Shown here piece after piece: positions 44,554 through 53,925 of a stretch of 64,000 nt of DNA. Under the pieces are notes generated by a model. That model did no database searches. It had not been told where the DNA came from and saw only the letters and a list, made by a program, of their open reading frames with translations. This DNA is from Phreatobacter stygius (GTDB lineage Bacteria; Pseudomonadota; Alphaproteobacteria; Rhizobiales; Phreatobacteraceae), in assembly GCF_005144885.1 (NCBI RefSeq), contig NZ_CP039690.1, forward strand, positions 2,059,001-2,123,000. Direction: 5' to 3'. Positions within the stretch are counted from its first letter, which is position 1, and each line of letters begins with the position of its first letter. A program made the position numbers and the translations under genes.

Positions 44554-46503
44554 TCAGTTCTGTGGCCGGAGCGACGGGTAAGGGGCAAATGACGGGATCG
44601 GGGGCAGCGGCTCGGATATGTCCTGGCCTGACTGGCGGTTGATGGCGTCGAGCACTGCCCGGAGCGCGTCACGGTCGCGGTTGACGTCGCGCAGCGGCGC
44701 GGCCGCACCTGAGCGGCGGATCAGGCTCTGCGGATCGGGCAGCACGAAGGGATCGTCCCAGGAGCCCTGGACGACGAAGGGCAGTTCGAAATTGCTGTCG
44801 GAGGTGGCCGATGGGCCGGTGCTGCGTTTCAGCGTGGCGATGCCGCGCAGGTCCAGTTCGCGCGCCTGCAGTTGCGCCGAGCCCTGCAACCGCACCCGGA
44901 CGATCTGCCCGTCGAGCATGATGTCTTCGGTGGTGGCGATGCCGTTGACGATGCGAATGGTTGCCGCCATCCGGTCATAAGGCGTGCGTCCCGAGCGCGC
45001 GTCGGCGCCGGTGGCAGCGAGCGGCCGGCGCTCCAGCCGGCGCAGGATCGCCTCGGCATTGAAGCCGCGGATCGCGCCGTCGACCGCCGTCAGCGTCGCC
45101 TGGCCCGAGGCGGTGCGGGCAAGGTCCGACATGGTCGGACCATGGCCTTCGATGCTGATCTGGGCATTGCCGACGCCATCCAGCCGGCGATAGCCGAACC
45201 ATTCTGACAGGCCCTGGCCAAGTTCCGCGCGCTGGACATTGAGCGTCGCCCGCACCTCGACGCCGTCGGCATGCGGCGACAGCACCAGCGCGCCGCGCAG
45301 ACTGCCACCATAGGCCTGGGCTTCGCCCAGCGTGAGGGTCAGGCGGCCGTTGCGCGAGGTGACCGATGCCGCCGAGCGGCCGAGCTTGGCGCTGCCCAGC
45401 ACCACCTCGCGGGCCGACAGGCGCAGATCGATATCCGACGAGGTCAGCGCGCTCAGGTCGATCGGCCGGCGGTTCCAGCCCCGGTCGGTCTCGGGGATCG
45501 GGTTCATGTCGGAAAAATAGGGCGTGGCGACCACCCTGTCCGCATCCAGCGTGCCCTGGATCTGCGGGCGGGCGCCCTGGAAACTCACCGTCAGCGCGCC
45601 CTCGGCGACATTGCCGTCGAGTTCGGCATTGACCTGCGAGAAGGCGAGCTCGGTCGGCGTGACACGCACCTCGCCTTTCAGGGCGAACGAGCCGAGCGCC
45701 GATCCGACGCCCGGATGCTGGCCGAGCCAGCGCAGCAGCGCGCGTAGCGACGTGGTCTCGACCGTCATCGTTCCGGAAGCCAGGGTCTGTGCCCGGCCGG
45801 CAATCTGTCCGTCGAACCCGACACGGACCGGCGCCGCCGCCAGGCGCATCTTCAGTCCCGTCGGCTCGGCGGTCAGCAAGGCCAGGGGCCGCGCCACGAC
45901 GGCGCTGATCTCGACCGGCTCGTCGCGAAGCGTGAAACGGCCGGAAATATTGGCTTGCCGGTCGAAACGCGGCCAGGACACCGCGATCTCCATGCCGTCG
46001 ATCTCGACGCGTTGCTGCGTCTTCTCATCGATCACCAAAGCCTCGCCCTGGACGATCCGGAAATCCGCCAGGCCGCCCGAGCGCTCGCGCGAGACCTGGC
46101 GGATCGCCTCCAGCGCGCGGTCCCAGTTCGACGTGCCGTTGGCCGCCACCCGAACCGCGATGCGCGGCCTGACCAGGGTGTAGTCGGAGATCGAGACCCT
46201 GCCGGCCAGCAGCGGAAACAGACGGAGTGCGCCGACCGCCGCATCGGCGGTGGCCAGCACCTCCCCGCCGGTGCCGATGGTCACGCCGTCGAGCTGAACC
46301 GAAAGCTGGGGCAGGACCGAGATCGAGACCGGACCCGATATGCTCACCGGCACGCCCAGGCGCTGGCTGAGCTCGGCCGTCACCGTATTGCGGACCGCCT
46401 CGGCTGGCAGCAGGGCCGGTACCAGCGCCAAGGCAAGCGCCAGCACCAGCGCCGTGGCGCCGACGATCGTCAACACACGTTTCAGAGAAGAGGCGAGGCT
46501 CAC
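44554..46503 (-). CDS. AsmA-family envelope protein
   Basis: 649 aa from the GTG at 46503 (AGGA upstream; a GTG at 46536 is an alternative). A single N-terminal TM (VGATALVLALALALVPALL) anchors a long periplasmic body of beta-rich AsmA repeats, recognisable in LRLFPLLAGRVSISDYTLVRPRIAVRVAANGTSNW and ending in the AsmA_2 region SGQATLTAVDGAIRGFNAE. The family bridges inner and outer membrane, probably for phospholipid transport. It is probably transcribed alone, ahead of the mechanosensitive channel gene. Confidence 0.9.
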   Translation of the reverse strand: MSLASSLKRVLTIVGATALVLALALALVPALLPAEAVRNTVTAELSQRLGVPVSISGPVSISVLPQLSVQLDGVTIGTGGEVLATADAAVGALRLFPLLAGRVSISDYTLVRPRIAVRVAANGTSNWDRALEAIRQVSRERSGGLADFRIVQGEALVIDEKTQQRVEIDGMEIAVSWPRFDRQANISGRFTLRDEPVEISAVVARPLALLTAEPTGLKMRLAAAPVRVGFDGQIAGRAQTLASGTMTVETTSLRALLRWLGQHPGVGSALGSFALKGEVRVTPTELAFSQVNAELDGNVAEGALTVSFQGARPQIQGTLDADRVVATPYFSDMNPIPETDRGWNRRPIDLSALTSSDIDLRLSAREVVLGSAKLGRSAASVTSRNGRLTLTLGEAQAYGGSLRGALVLSPHADGVEVRATLNVQRAELGQGLSEWFGYRRLDGVGNAQISIEGHGPTMSDLARTASGQATLTAVDGAIRGFNAEAILRRLERRPLAATGADARSGRTPYDRMAATIRIVNGIATTEDIMLDGQIVRVRLQGSAQLQARELDLRGIATLKRSTGPSATSDSNFELPFVVQGSWDDPFVLPDPQSLIRRSGAAAPLRDVNRDRDALRAVLDAINRQSGQDISEPLPPIPSFAPYPSLRPQN

Positions 46504-46664
46504 GCGACGTGATCCTGGGTCCGGGCTGCCGCCCACGACGGCCGGCCATCAGAATGGAAACAACATCAATATTCGCGCAGAGATGGCGTCATCACGTGGC
46601 TTTTCAATGGCCAGTTACGGTAACGCCTGCTGCCGAAAGGCCAGCCACAAGTCTGCGAACCCAG

Positions 46665-46690
46665 GTCGCGCCGACCTTGGTCGGCGCGAC
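46665..46690 (-). terminator. hairpin downstream of scoB
   Basis: GTCGCGCCGAC (46665-46675) pairs perfectly with GTCGGCGCGAC (46680-46690) around loop CTTG, 30 bp past the scoB stop. No T-run follows on the minus strand, so it may be Rho-aided or simply stabilise the 3' end. The rest of the 46504-46720 gap shows nothing recognisable. Confidence 0.5.
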
Positions 46691-46720
46691 GGCGGAGTAT
46701 TGACGACGCCGGCCTTTGGC

Positions 46721-47380
46721 TCAGGCGGCCGCCGCAAGGGTCGGACTGACCGCGAAGCTCGCTTCGGTATTGGCCTTCACATCATCCAGGCTGACGCCGG
46801 TGGCGAGCTCGATCAGGGTCATGCCGCTGCCGCCCTTCTTGTCGATGGTGAAGACACCGAGATCGGTGATCACCATGTCGACGACGCCGGCGCCGGTCAG
46901 CGGCAGGTTGCAGCGATGCAGGAGCTTCGGGCCGTCCTTGGCGCTATGCTCCATGACAACCACCACTTTCTGCACGCCGGCGACCAGGTCCATGGCGCCG
47001 CCCATGCCCTTGACCATCTTGCCCGGGATCATCCAGTTGGCCAGGTCGCCGTTCTCGGCCACCTGCATGGCGCCCAGGATCGACAGGTTGATATGGCCGC
47101 CGCGGATCATCGCAAAGCTGTCCGACGATGAAAAATAGCTGGTCGTCGGCAGTTCGGTGATGGTCTGCTTGCCGGCATTGATCAGGTCCGGATCCTCCTC
47201 GCCCTCGAACGGGAACGGCCCCATGCCGAGCATGCCGTTCTCCGACTGGAGCTGGACGTTCATGCCATCGGGAATGTGGTTCGAGACGAGCGTCGGAATA
47301 CCGATGCCGAGATTGACGTAGAAACCGTCGCGCAGCTCCTTGGCGGCGCGGGCGGCCATTTCATCACGGGTCCAAGCCAT
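46721..47380 (-). CDS. scoB: 3-oxoacid CoA-transferase subunit B
   Basis: Beta subunit of a succinyl-CoA:3-ketoacid CoA-transferase-type enzyme, 219 aa. The catalytic glutamate is E47 in [39 protein letters not shown] and [14 protein letters not shown] follow. GAGAGGAG lies before the ATG. The pair activates acetoacetate or other oxo acids by transferring CoA from succinyl- or acetyl-CoA. Acetoacetate, 3-oxoadipate and similar acids cannot be distinguished by eye. Confidence 0.94.
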   Translation of the reverse strand: MAWTRDEMAARAAKELRDGFYVNLGIGIPTLVSNHIPDGMNVQLQSENGMLGMGPFPFEGEEDPDLINAGKQTITELPTTSYFSSSDSFAMIRGGHINLSILGAMQVAENGDLANWMIPGKMVKGMGGAMDLVAGVQKVVVVMEHSAKDGPKLLHRCNLPLTGAGVVDMVITDLGVFTIDKKGGSGMTLIELATGVSLDDVKANTEASFAVSPTLAAAA

Positions 47381-47396
47381 CAGACTAATACTCCTC

Positions 47397-48107
47397 TCAG
47401 GCCGCTTGCCGCGGGCGCGTGGTGCGCTGCTCGATCCGCTTCACCGGATCGGCGACATGGACGATGCGCTTCACGTAGATGCCGGCGGTATGGATATGGT
47501 CGGGATCGATCTCGCCGGCATCGACCAGGTGCTCGACCTGGGCAATGGTCACCTTGGCGGCGGTCGCCATCATCGGATTGAAGTTCCGCGCGGTCTTCCG
47601 GTAGACCAGATTGCCCTCGCGGTCGGCCTTCCAGGCGTGGACCAGCGCGATATCCGCGAACAGGCCGCGCTCCATCACATAGGTTTCGCCGTCGAAGTCG
47701 CGGGTATCCTTGCCCTCGGCGATGATGGTGCCGACGCCGGTCTTGGTGAAGAAGGCGGGAATGCCCGCGCCGCCCGCCCGGATCCGCTCGGCGAGCGTGC
47801 CCTGGGGATTGAACTCGAGTTCCAGTTCGCCGGCCAGGAACTGCTGGGCGAACAGCTTGTTCTCGCCGACGTAAGAACTGATCATCTTCTTGATCTGCCG
47901 GGTCTCCAGGAGGATGCCGAGGCCGGCACCGTCGACGCCGGCATTGTTGGAGATGACGGTCAGGTCCTTGGCGCCGGATTCGCGCACGGCCTCGATCAGC
48001 ACATCCGGAATGCCGCAGAGGCCGAAGCCACCGGACATGATCGTCATGCCGTCCTTGATCTGCCCCGCAAGCGCCTCGCGGGCGGTGGAATATGTCTTCG
48101 AACTCAT
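47397..48107 (-). CDS. scoA: 3-oxoacid CoA-transferase subunit A
   Basis: Alpha subunit, 236 aa, 16 bp before scoB. The glycine-rich [15 protein letters not shown] (about residues 24-38), [37 protein letters not shown] and TPAFFTKTG-like [13 protein letters not shown] blocks are typical. Together with scoB it forms the active heterotetramer. It diverges from livG across a 472-bp spacer. Confidence 0.94.
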   Translation of the reverse strand: MSSKTYSTAREALAGQIKDGMTIMSGGFGLCGIPDVLIEAVRESGAKDLTVISNNAGVDGAGLGILLETRQIKKMISSYVGENKLFAQQFLAGELELEFNPQGTLAERIRAGGAGIPAFFTKTGVGTIIAEGKDTRDFDGETYVMERGLFADIALVHAWKADREGNLVYRKTARNFNPMMATAAKVTIAQVEHLVDAGEIDPDHIHTAGIYVKRIVHVADPVKRIEQRTTRPRQAA

Positions 48108-48287
48108 CGCAAAATCGCCCCATGCACGGGCCCGTCAGGGCCACGACCGAATGCTCACAGCATTCTCTGGATGTACCGCCCGAGAATGGGCGATTTCCGG
48201 CACTGCATCAAGGACGAACGGACCATCGACGCAGGGCTCGGGCTTCCCATAGCGCAAAATCGCCGGCGGCCAGAGCCATGGTGCAAG

Positions 48288-48305
48288 CCGTGGGGGCCGT
48301 GGGGG
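48288..48305 (+). repeat. 9-bp tandem duplication in the scoA-livG spacer
   Basis: CCGTGGGGG occurs at 48288-48296 and again at 48297-48305. The spacer 48108-48579 holds no credible gene. Apart from this and the livG promoter candidate, an 11-bp direct repeat GCAAAATCGCC is at 48109-48119 and 48254-48264. Confidence 0.6.
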
Positions 48306-48466
48306 CACGCCATGCATCGCCGGCCAGGCGCTGCCCGACGCCCGGCGCCGCCTGGCGTGCGCGGTTTTGATCGGGCCGGCAGGCCGAAAGGTCGATTTTT
48401 GGACATTTGCCGGACAACAGCCATCCGTCGAACGGCCGATGGGGCCGTTTGAAGCACGAAATCGCA

Positions 48467-48494
48467 TTGACGTCGGCGCAAGCGCCGCTAGCCT
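48467..48494 (+). promoter_or_regulatory. candidate livG promoter with a palindrome in the spacer
   Basis: TTGACG (48467-48472) is followed after 16 bp by TAGCCT (48489-48494). The spacer contains the perfect dyad CGGCGC-AA-GCGCCG (48474-48487), well placed as an operator. The -10 box is poor, so the call is tentative. Confidence 0.35.
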
Positions 48495-48579
48495 CCCTGG
48501 CAAGTCCGGCTCGGCCGGATGGGGAAATCGTTCGGCACCGAAGACGGGCAATCCCGCGCGGTGCCGCTCCAGGGAGGAC

Positions 48580-49425
48580 ATGGCGTTGTCGCCATCATCA
48601 TCGGCCGCGCCAACGCGGCCGCCTGCCGCGCGTCTGGACGTCGAAGGCCTGTCGTTGCAGTTCGGCGGCGTCAAGGCGCTGGACGGCGTCTCGCTGTCGG
48701 TCGCGCCCGGCTCGATCACCGCGCTGATCGGCCCGAATGGCGCGGGCAAGACCTCCGCCTTCAATGCCATGTCCGGCTTCTACCAGCCGAAGGCCGGCAA
48801 GGTGCTGCTCGACGGCCAGGACATCACCCATGTGCCGGCGCGCGACCGCGCCAAGCTCGGCCTCGCCCGCACCTTCCAGAACATCGCGCTGTTCCGCGGC
48901 ATGACCGTGCTCGACAACATCAAGCTCGGCCGCCATGCCCATCTCGAGACCAATGTCTTCGACGCCTTTCTCTATTGGGGCCGCGCCAGGCGCGAGGAAA
49001 TGCAGCTGCGCGCCGAGATCGAGCGCGACGTCATCGATTTTCTCGAACTCGACCATATCCGCAACGTGCCGGTGGCGATCCTGCCTTATGGCCTGCAGAA
49101 GAAGGTCGAACTGGCCCGGGCGCTCGCCATGCGGCCGCGCATCCTGATGCTCGACGAGCCGGTCGCCGGCATGAACCGCGAAGAGACCGAGGACATGGCC
49201 CGCGCCATTCTCGACGTGCGCGACGAATGGGGCGTCACCGTCCTCCTGGTCGAGCACGACATGGGCATGGTCATGGATATATCCGACCATGTCTGCGTCC
49301 TGAATTTCGGCCGCCGCATCGCCGCCGGCACACCGGCCGACGTGCGCGCCAACCCGGACGTGATCAAGGCCTATCTCGGCTCGTCCGGCGATCCGCGCAA
49401 GGTTCTGCCCGAGGTGGTGGCCTGA
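48580..49425 (+). CDS. livG: branched-chain amino acid-type ABC transporter ATPase LivG
   Basis: 281 aa from the ATG at 48580; the AGGGAGG site leaves only two bases before it, so a start slightly downstream is possible. Walker A is GPNGAGKTSA, the signature region reads LPYGLQKKVELARALA, and Walker B is ILMLDEPVAGMN. The C-terminal extension EHDMGMVMDISDHVCVLNFG is typical for LivG rather than LivF. It heads a livG-H-M-SBP-SBP-livF-acyl-CoA synthetase unit. Confidence 0.93.
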   Translation: MALSPSSSAAPTRPPAARLDVEGLSLQFGGVKALDGVSLSVAPGSITALIGPNGAGKTSAFNAMSGFYQPKAGKVLLDGQDITHVPARDRAKLGLARTFQNIALFRGMTVLDNIKLGRHAHLETNVFDAFLYWGRARREEMQLRAEIERDVIDFLELDHIRNVPVAILPYGLQKKVELARALAMRPRILMLDEPVAGMNREETEDMARAILDVRDEWGVTVLLVEHDMGMVMDISDHVCVLNFGRRIAAGTPADVRANPDVIKAYLGSSGDPRKVLPEVVA

Positions 49426-50315
49426 TGTTTGCCAATATAGATCTCGTCGACCTCGTCGAAACCAGCCTCGCCGGCCTCGGCACCGGCGCGCTGCTGGCGC
49501 TCACCGGCGTCGCCTTCGTCATCATCTACAAGGCAACCAAGGTGATCAATCTGGCCATTGGCGAGATGCTGATGGTTGGCGCCTTCGTGTTCTACGGCTT
49601 CTCGGCGGGCCTGGCCTTGCCGATCTGGGCGGCGATCCCGGCCACTTTGGTGGTCGCGGCGCTCGTCGGCGGCGTCATCGAGCGGCTGATGATCCGGCCC
49701 TTGATGAAGGACAATCCGATCTCGGTCTTCATGGTGACGATCGGGCTCTCGTCGATCCTGATCGGCCTGGCCGAGATCATCTGGACCGCCGAGCCGCGCC
49801 GCCTGCCGGAATTTCTGCCCTCGCAGCCGGTGATCATCGGCGAGGCGTTCGTCGCCTCCAAGACCGCCTATTCGTTCCTGATCGCCGCTGCCGTCGTGTC
49901 GGCATTGATCACCGTCTTCGCGTTCTGGCGCGGCGGCGTGGCCTTGCGCGCCACCGCCACCGACCGTGCGGCGGCCTCGTCCGTCGGCATCAATGTGGCG
50001 GGCGTCTTCTCGTTTTCCTGGATGCTGGCCTCGGTGGTCGCAGCCCTTGCCGGCATTCTGGTCGGCTCGGTCGGCGGCATTTCCTCGGCCATGGGGCTGT
50101 TCGGCCTGTCGGTCTTCGTCGTGGTCATCCTCGGCGGCCTCGACAGCATTGCCGGCGCGCTCATCGCGGGCCTGTTCGTCGGCTGGCTCGAGGCCATGGT
50201 CGGGCGCGTCTTCGGCGGCGAATTCAAACTGGTCGCCACCTTCTCGATCCTGCTCATCGTGCTGACAGTCAGGCCCTACGGCCTGTTCGGCACCCACGAA
50301 ATCGAGAGGTTGTGA
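49425..50315 (+). CDS. livH: ABC transporter permease LivH
   Basis: 296 aa inner-membrane permease; ATG overlaps the livG stop (TGATG). Eight or so TM helices include GVAFVIIYKATKVINLAIGEMLMVGAF (read across the start of the family signature), VALRATATDRAAASSVGINV (the EAA-like loop) and GSVGGISSAMGLFGLSVFVVVILGGLDS. It pairs with LivM for uptake of a hydrophobic or carboxylic solute. Confidence 0.93.
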   Translation: MFANIDLVDLVETSLAGLGTGALLALTGVAFVIIYKATKVINLAIGEMLMVGAFVFYGFSAGLALPIWAAIPATLVVAALVGGVIERLMIRPLMKDNPISVFMVTIGLSSILIGLAEIIWTAEPRRLPEFLPSQPVIIGEAFVASKTAYSFLIAAAVVSALITVFAFWRGGVALRATATDRAAASSVGINVAGVFSFSWMLASVVAALAGILVGSVGGISSAMGLFGLSVFVVVILGGLDSIAGALIAGLFVGWLEAMVGRVFGGEFKLVATFSILLIVLTVRPYGLFGTHEIERL

Positions 50316-50316
50316 G

Positions 50317-51360
50317 ATGCGGATCGCAACCGCCAAGGAAAGCTACGCCGCCGACGAGGCGCTGTTCAAGACCGACACCCAGCGGGTCTGGTTCGCCGCC
50401 CTGATCGTCGCCCTGTTCGCTTATCCGCTCATCGGCTCGGGCTACTGGATGTTCCTCGCCGTGCTGGTGATGATCAATGTCATCTCCACCACCGGCCTGA
50501 ACATCCTGACCGGCTATACCGGCCAGGTCAGCCTCGGCCATGCCGCCTTCATGGCGGTGGGCGCCTATTGCGTCGCCTTCTTCGACGGCCGGTTCGGCAC
50601 GCCGGTTCTCCTCAACCTGGTCATCGCCGGCGCGATCGCCGCGGCCATCGGCATCCTCGTCGGGCTGCCGTCGCTGCGCATCAAGGGCCTCTATCTCGCC
50701 ATCGCGACGCTGGCGGCCTCCGTCATCCTGCACTTCGTCTTCCTCAACTGGACACCGGTGACCGGCGGCCTGCGCGGCCTCAACGTGCCGACCGCAAGCG
50801 TCCTCGGCATCGAACTGGCAACGCCCGAGCGGCTCTACTGGCTGATCATGCCGATCGCCGTCGTCATGGTGCTGGCCGCCAGGAACCTGTTCCGCACCCG
50901 CATCGGACGCGCCTTCATCGCCATCCGCGACCGCGACATCTCGGCCGAAATCATCGGCATACCCCTGTTCAAATACAAGCTGATCAGCTTTGCCATCTCG
51001 TCCTTTTATGCCGGCGTCGCCGGCGGCCTCTGGGCCTATCTGTTCCGGGTCGTGACCCCGGAGAGCTTTCCGGCGCTCGCCTCGATCTTCTTTCTCGCCG
51101 CGGTCATCGTCGGCGGCGCCGGCACCATTGTCGGCGCCATTTTCGGCGCGGTGTTCATGACCCTGGTGCCGGAACTGCTGAAGCTCATCGCGGCCTTGAT
51201 CACGCCCTGGTACCCGGACGCGCCGATCTATCTCGCGCCGGTGCGCAATGTCGTGTTCGGCGTGCTGATCGTCGGCTTCCTGATCTTCGAGCCGATGGGG
51301 CTCGCCGAGATGTGGCGCCGCATCCGGCGTTTCTTCGCGCTCTGGCCGTTCAGAACCTGA
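50317..51360 (+). CDS. livM: ABC transporter permease LivM
   Basis: 347 aa, starting one base after the livH stop. NVISTTGLNILTGYTGQVSLGHAAFMAVGAY is the LivM hallmark (two overlapping motifs), followed by RTRIGRAFIAIRDRDISAEIIGI and a VIVGGAGTIVGAIFGAVFM segment near the C-terminus. The long cytoplasmic N-terminus (about 25 aa) is normal for LivM. Confidence 0.93.
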   Translation: MRIATAKESYAADEALFKTDTQRVWFAALIVALFAYPLIGSGYWMFLAVLVMINVISTTGLNILTGYTGQVSLGHAAFMAVGAYCVAFFDGRFGTPVLLNLVIAGAIAAAIGILVGLPSLRIKGLYLAIATLAASVILHFVFLNWTPVTGGLRGLNVPTASVLGIELATPERLYWLIMPIAVVMVLAARNLFRTRIGRAFIAIRDRDISAEIIGIPLFKYKLISFAISSFYAGVAGGLWAYLFRVVTPESFPALASIFFLAAVIVGGAGTIVGAIFGAVFMTLVPELLKLIAALITPWYPDAPIYLAPVRNVVFGVLIVGFLIFEPMGLAEMWRRIRRFFALWPFRT

Positions 51361-51410
51361 GACCCGAACACCGCCGGCAAGGCGGGATAAACCCTTCGAG
51401 GAGGATAGCC

Positions 51411-52607
51411 ATGACACAACCGACTTCGACCAGACTGTCCCGGCGGACGTTCAACCAGCTCGGCCTCGGCGCCGCCCTGGTCGCAACATCGGGCGGCCGC
51501 AGCTTCGCCCAGGCGCCCGAGATCGTCATCGGCGCGGCCAGCCCGCTCACCGGCGTCTTCGCTTTTGCCGGCGTCGAGGGCTTCGAGGGCGCGCGCGACC
51601 ATTTCGACTGGGTCAACCGCCAGGGCGGCGTCGCCGGCCGCAAGATCAAATATATCGCCGAGGATTCCGGCTATCGGGTCGACAATGCGGTGGCGATCTT
51701 CACCAAGCTGACCAGCCAGAACACCATCCCGATCTTCTTCGGCGATTCCACCGGCTTCCAGAAGGCGATCAATCCGGAATTGAACCGGCGCGGCACCACG
51801 GTCATGGCCGGCGCCTCCTTCGCCACCGAGATCGACGATGCCGCGGGCTTCCCGAACCAGTGGATTCCCGGCCCGAACTATTCCGACCAGTTGCGCGTGC
51901 TGCTGCGTTACATCCAGGCCCAGAAGCGCGGCGCCTCCGTCGTGCTGGTCAATTCCGATACCGAGTTCGGCCGCGACCCGATCGTGGCGGCCGAGCAGGA
52001 GGCGGCGCGTCTGGGACTGAACGTGGTCGAGAAGATCATCACCCAGCCGGGCTCGGTCGACGTGTCCGGCGACGTCTTGAAGATCCGCCGGCGCAACCCG
52101 GACTATGTGATCTTCCACGGCTATGTGCTGCAGCCGATCCCCGAATTCATGGCCCAGGCCCGCCAGGCCGGCATGACCTCGAAATTCATGGGCACGTTCT
52201 ATTCCACCGACAGCCTGATGATGAGCCGCGCCGGCGCCGTCGCCGACGGTTATCTCGGGGTTTCCTGTTACAATTTCGACCCCAATGCACCGGGCTCCCA
52301 GATGGCGCTGGTGCGCGAGTTCAACGGCACGCGGGTGCGCACCAACGCCTATTTCCAGGGTTGGACCAATGCGATGATCGCGGTCGAGACGCTGAAGCGC
52401 ACGATTGCCGCCAATCAGGAGTTCAATGCGGTCAACCTGATGAAGGCGGCGCGCTCGATCCAGAATTACGACACCGGCGGCGTCGTCGGCGTGCCCGTCT
52501 CGATCACCCGCAACTCGATTCCCGTCGGCCGGATCTACGAATTCAAGGCCGCCGAAAAGCGGCTGGTCGCGGCCTCCGACTGGATGACCATCGCGCCGAC
52601 CAGCTGA
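51411..52607 (+). CDS. ABC transporter substrate-binding protein, paralogue 1
   Basis: 398 aa, GAGGAGGA before the ATG. The N-terminus SRRTFNQLGLGAALVA with GGRSFAQA is a twin-arginine-like signal. The mature part is a Leu/Ile/Val-binding-protein type I fold: EIVIGAASPLTGVFAF, RDHFDWVNRQGGVAGRKI, VVLVNSDTEFGRD, NPDYVIFHGY. Many such proteins beside acyl-CoA synthetases bind fatty, dicarboxylic or aromatic acids rather than amino acids. It is followed by a close paralogue. Confidence 0.92.
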   Translation: MTQPTSTRLSRRTFNQLGLGAALVATSGGRSFAQAPEIVIGAASPLTGVFAFAGVEGFEGARDHFDWVNRQGGVAGRKIKYIAEDSGYRVDNAVAIFTKLTSQNTIPIFFGDSTGFQKAINPELNRRGTTVMAGASFATEIDDAAGFPNQWIPGPNYSDQLRVLLRYIQAQKRGASVVLVNSDTEFGRDPIVAAEQEAARLGLNVVEKIITQPGSVDVSGDVLKIRRRNPDYVIFHGYVLQPIPEFMAQARQAGMTSKFMGTFYSTDSLMMSRAGAVADGYLGVSCYNFDPNAPGSQMALVREFNGTRVRTNAYFQGWTNAMIAVETLKRTIAANQEFNAVNLMKAARSIQNYDTGGVVGVPVSITRNSIPVGRIYEFKAAEKRLVAASDWMTIAPTS

Positions 52608-52679
52608 GGCAGGGTTCAAGAGCCCGGCCGGCGGCTGTCGACGCCGCCGGCCGGGTCGAAGGTCCAAGGGAGGGTATCA

Positions 52680-53861
52680 ATGCCGGCTCTGCATCGCCGC
52701 AGCTTCAATCGTCTCGGCCTCGGCGCGGCACTGGCCGCGACCGCCACCGGTCGCAGCTTCGCCCAGCCCCCCGACATCGTCATTGGCTCGGCCACGGCAC
52801 TGACCGGCGTGTTTGCATTTGCCGGCGCCGAAAGCTTCGAGGGAAGCCGCGACCATTTCGACTGGGTCAACAAGCAAGGCGGCATTGCCGGCCGCCGGAT
52901 CCGGTTCCTGACCGAGGATTCGGCCTACCGGGTCGATCAGGCGGTCGCCATCTTCACCCGGATGACCAGCCAGCATCAGATGCCGGTCTTCCTCGGTGAT
53001 TCCACCGGCTTCCAGAAGGCGATCAATCCGGAATTGAACCGGCGCGGCACCACCGTCATGGCCGGCAATTCCTTCGCGACCGAAGTCGACGACCCCCAGG
53101 GCTTTCCGAACCAATGGATGCCCGGACCGAATTACACCGACCAGATGAAGGTGCTGCTGCGTTATATCCAGGGCCAGAAGCGCAATGCCTCGGTCGTGCT
53201 GGTCTATTCCGATACCGAGTTCGGCCGTGACCCGATCGCCGCGACCGAACGCGAGGCCGGCCGGCTCGGCCTCACCGTGGTCGAGAAGATCGCCACCCAG
53301 CCAGGCTCGGTCGATGTGTCGGGCGATGTCCTGAAGATCCGCCGGCGCAATCCCGACTACGTCATCTTCCATGGCTACGCCCTGCAGCCGATCCCGGAAT
53401 TCATGGCCCAGGCCCGCCAGGCCGGCATGACCTCGAAGTTCATGGGCACGATCTTCTCGACCGACGCGACCTTGATGAACCGGGCGGGAGCGGTCGCCGA
53501 CGGCTATCTCGGTGTCTCCTGTTACGAATTCGACACCAGCCGGGCCGGCGCGCAACTGGCCGCGATCCGCGAGGTCAACCCAGCACGCACGCGCATCAAC
53601 GCCTATTTCCAGGGCTGGACCAATGCGCTGATCGCCAGCGAGACGCTGCGGCGCGTGCTTGCCGCCAATCAGGAACTCAATGCGCCGAACCTGATGAAGG
53701 CAGCGCGCTCGATCCAGAATTTCGACACCGGCGGTCTGATCGGCGTGCCGGCATCGATCACCCGCAATTCCATTCCGGTCGGGCGCATCTACGAGTTCAA
53801 GGCCGCCGACAAGCGCCTGGTGCCGGCCTCCGACTGGATCAGCATCGGAGCTGCGGGGTGA
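52680..53861 (+). CDS. ABC transporter substrate-binding protein, paralogue 2
   Basis: 393 aa, roughly 70 % identical by eye to the preceding gene, so a tandem duplication. The signal HRRSFNRLGLGAALAA keeps the arginine pair. GDSTGFQKAINPELNRRGTT, QPGSVDVSGDVLKIRRRNPDY and QARQAGMTSKFMGT are shared verbatim. Differences cluster in the region after SDTEFGRD and in the last third (SCYEFDTSRAGAQL versus SCYNFDPNAPGSQM), suggesting shifted ligand specificity. GGGAGGG precedes the ATG. Confidence 0.92.
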   Translation: MPALHRRSFNRLGLGAALAATATGRSFAQPPDIVIGSATALTGVFAFAGAESFEGSRDHFDWVNKQGGIAGRRIRFLTEDSAYRVDQAVAIFTRMTSQHQMPVFLGDSTGFQKAINPELNRRGTTVMAGNSFATEVDDPQGFPNQWMPGPNYTDQMKVLLRYIQGQKRNASVVLVYSDTEFGRDPIAATEREAGRLGLTVVEKIATQPGSVDVSGDVLKIRRRNPDYVIFHGYALQPIPEFMAQARQAGMTSKFMGTIFSTDATLMNRAGAVADGYLGVSCYEFDTSRAGAQLAAIREVNPARTRINAYFQGWTNALIASETLRRVLAANQELNAPNLMKAARSIQNFDTGGLIGVPASITRNSIPVGRIYEFKAADKRLVPASDWISIGAAG

Positions 53862-53925
53862 TGCCAGGATCACCGCATCGACATTCCCGGTTTCGGTCAC
53901 CCCGTCCTCTCACCGGCAGCCAGCC

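Noticed and set aside
47380-48144. A 254-codon frame overlapping scoA on the same strand
   Set aside because: Frame-shifted shadow of scoA, rich in Arg and without the CoA-transferase motifs.
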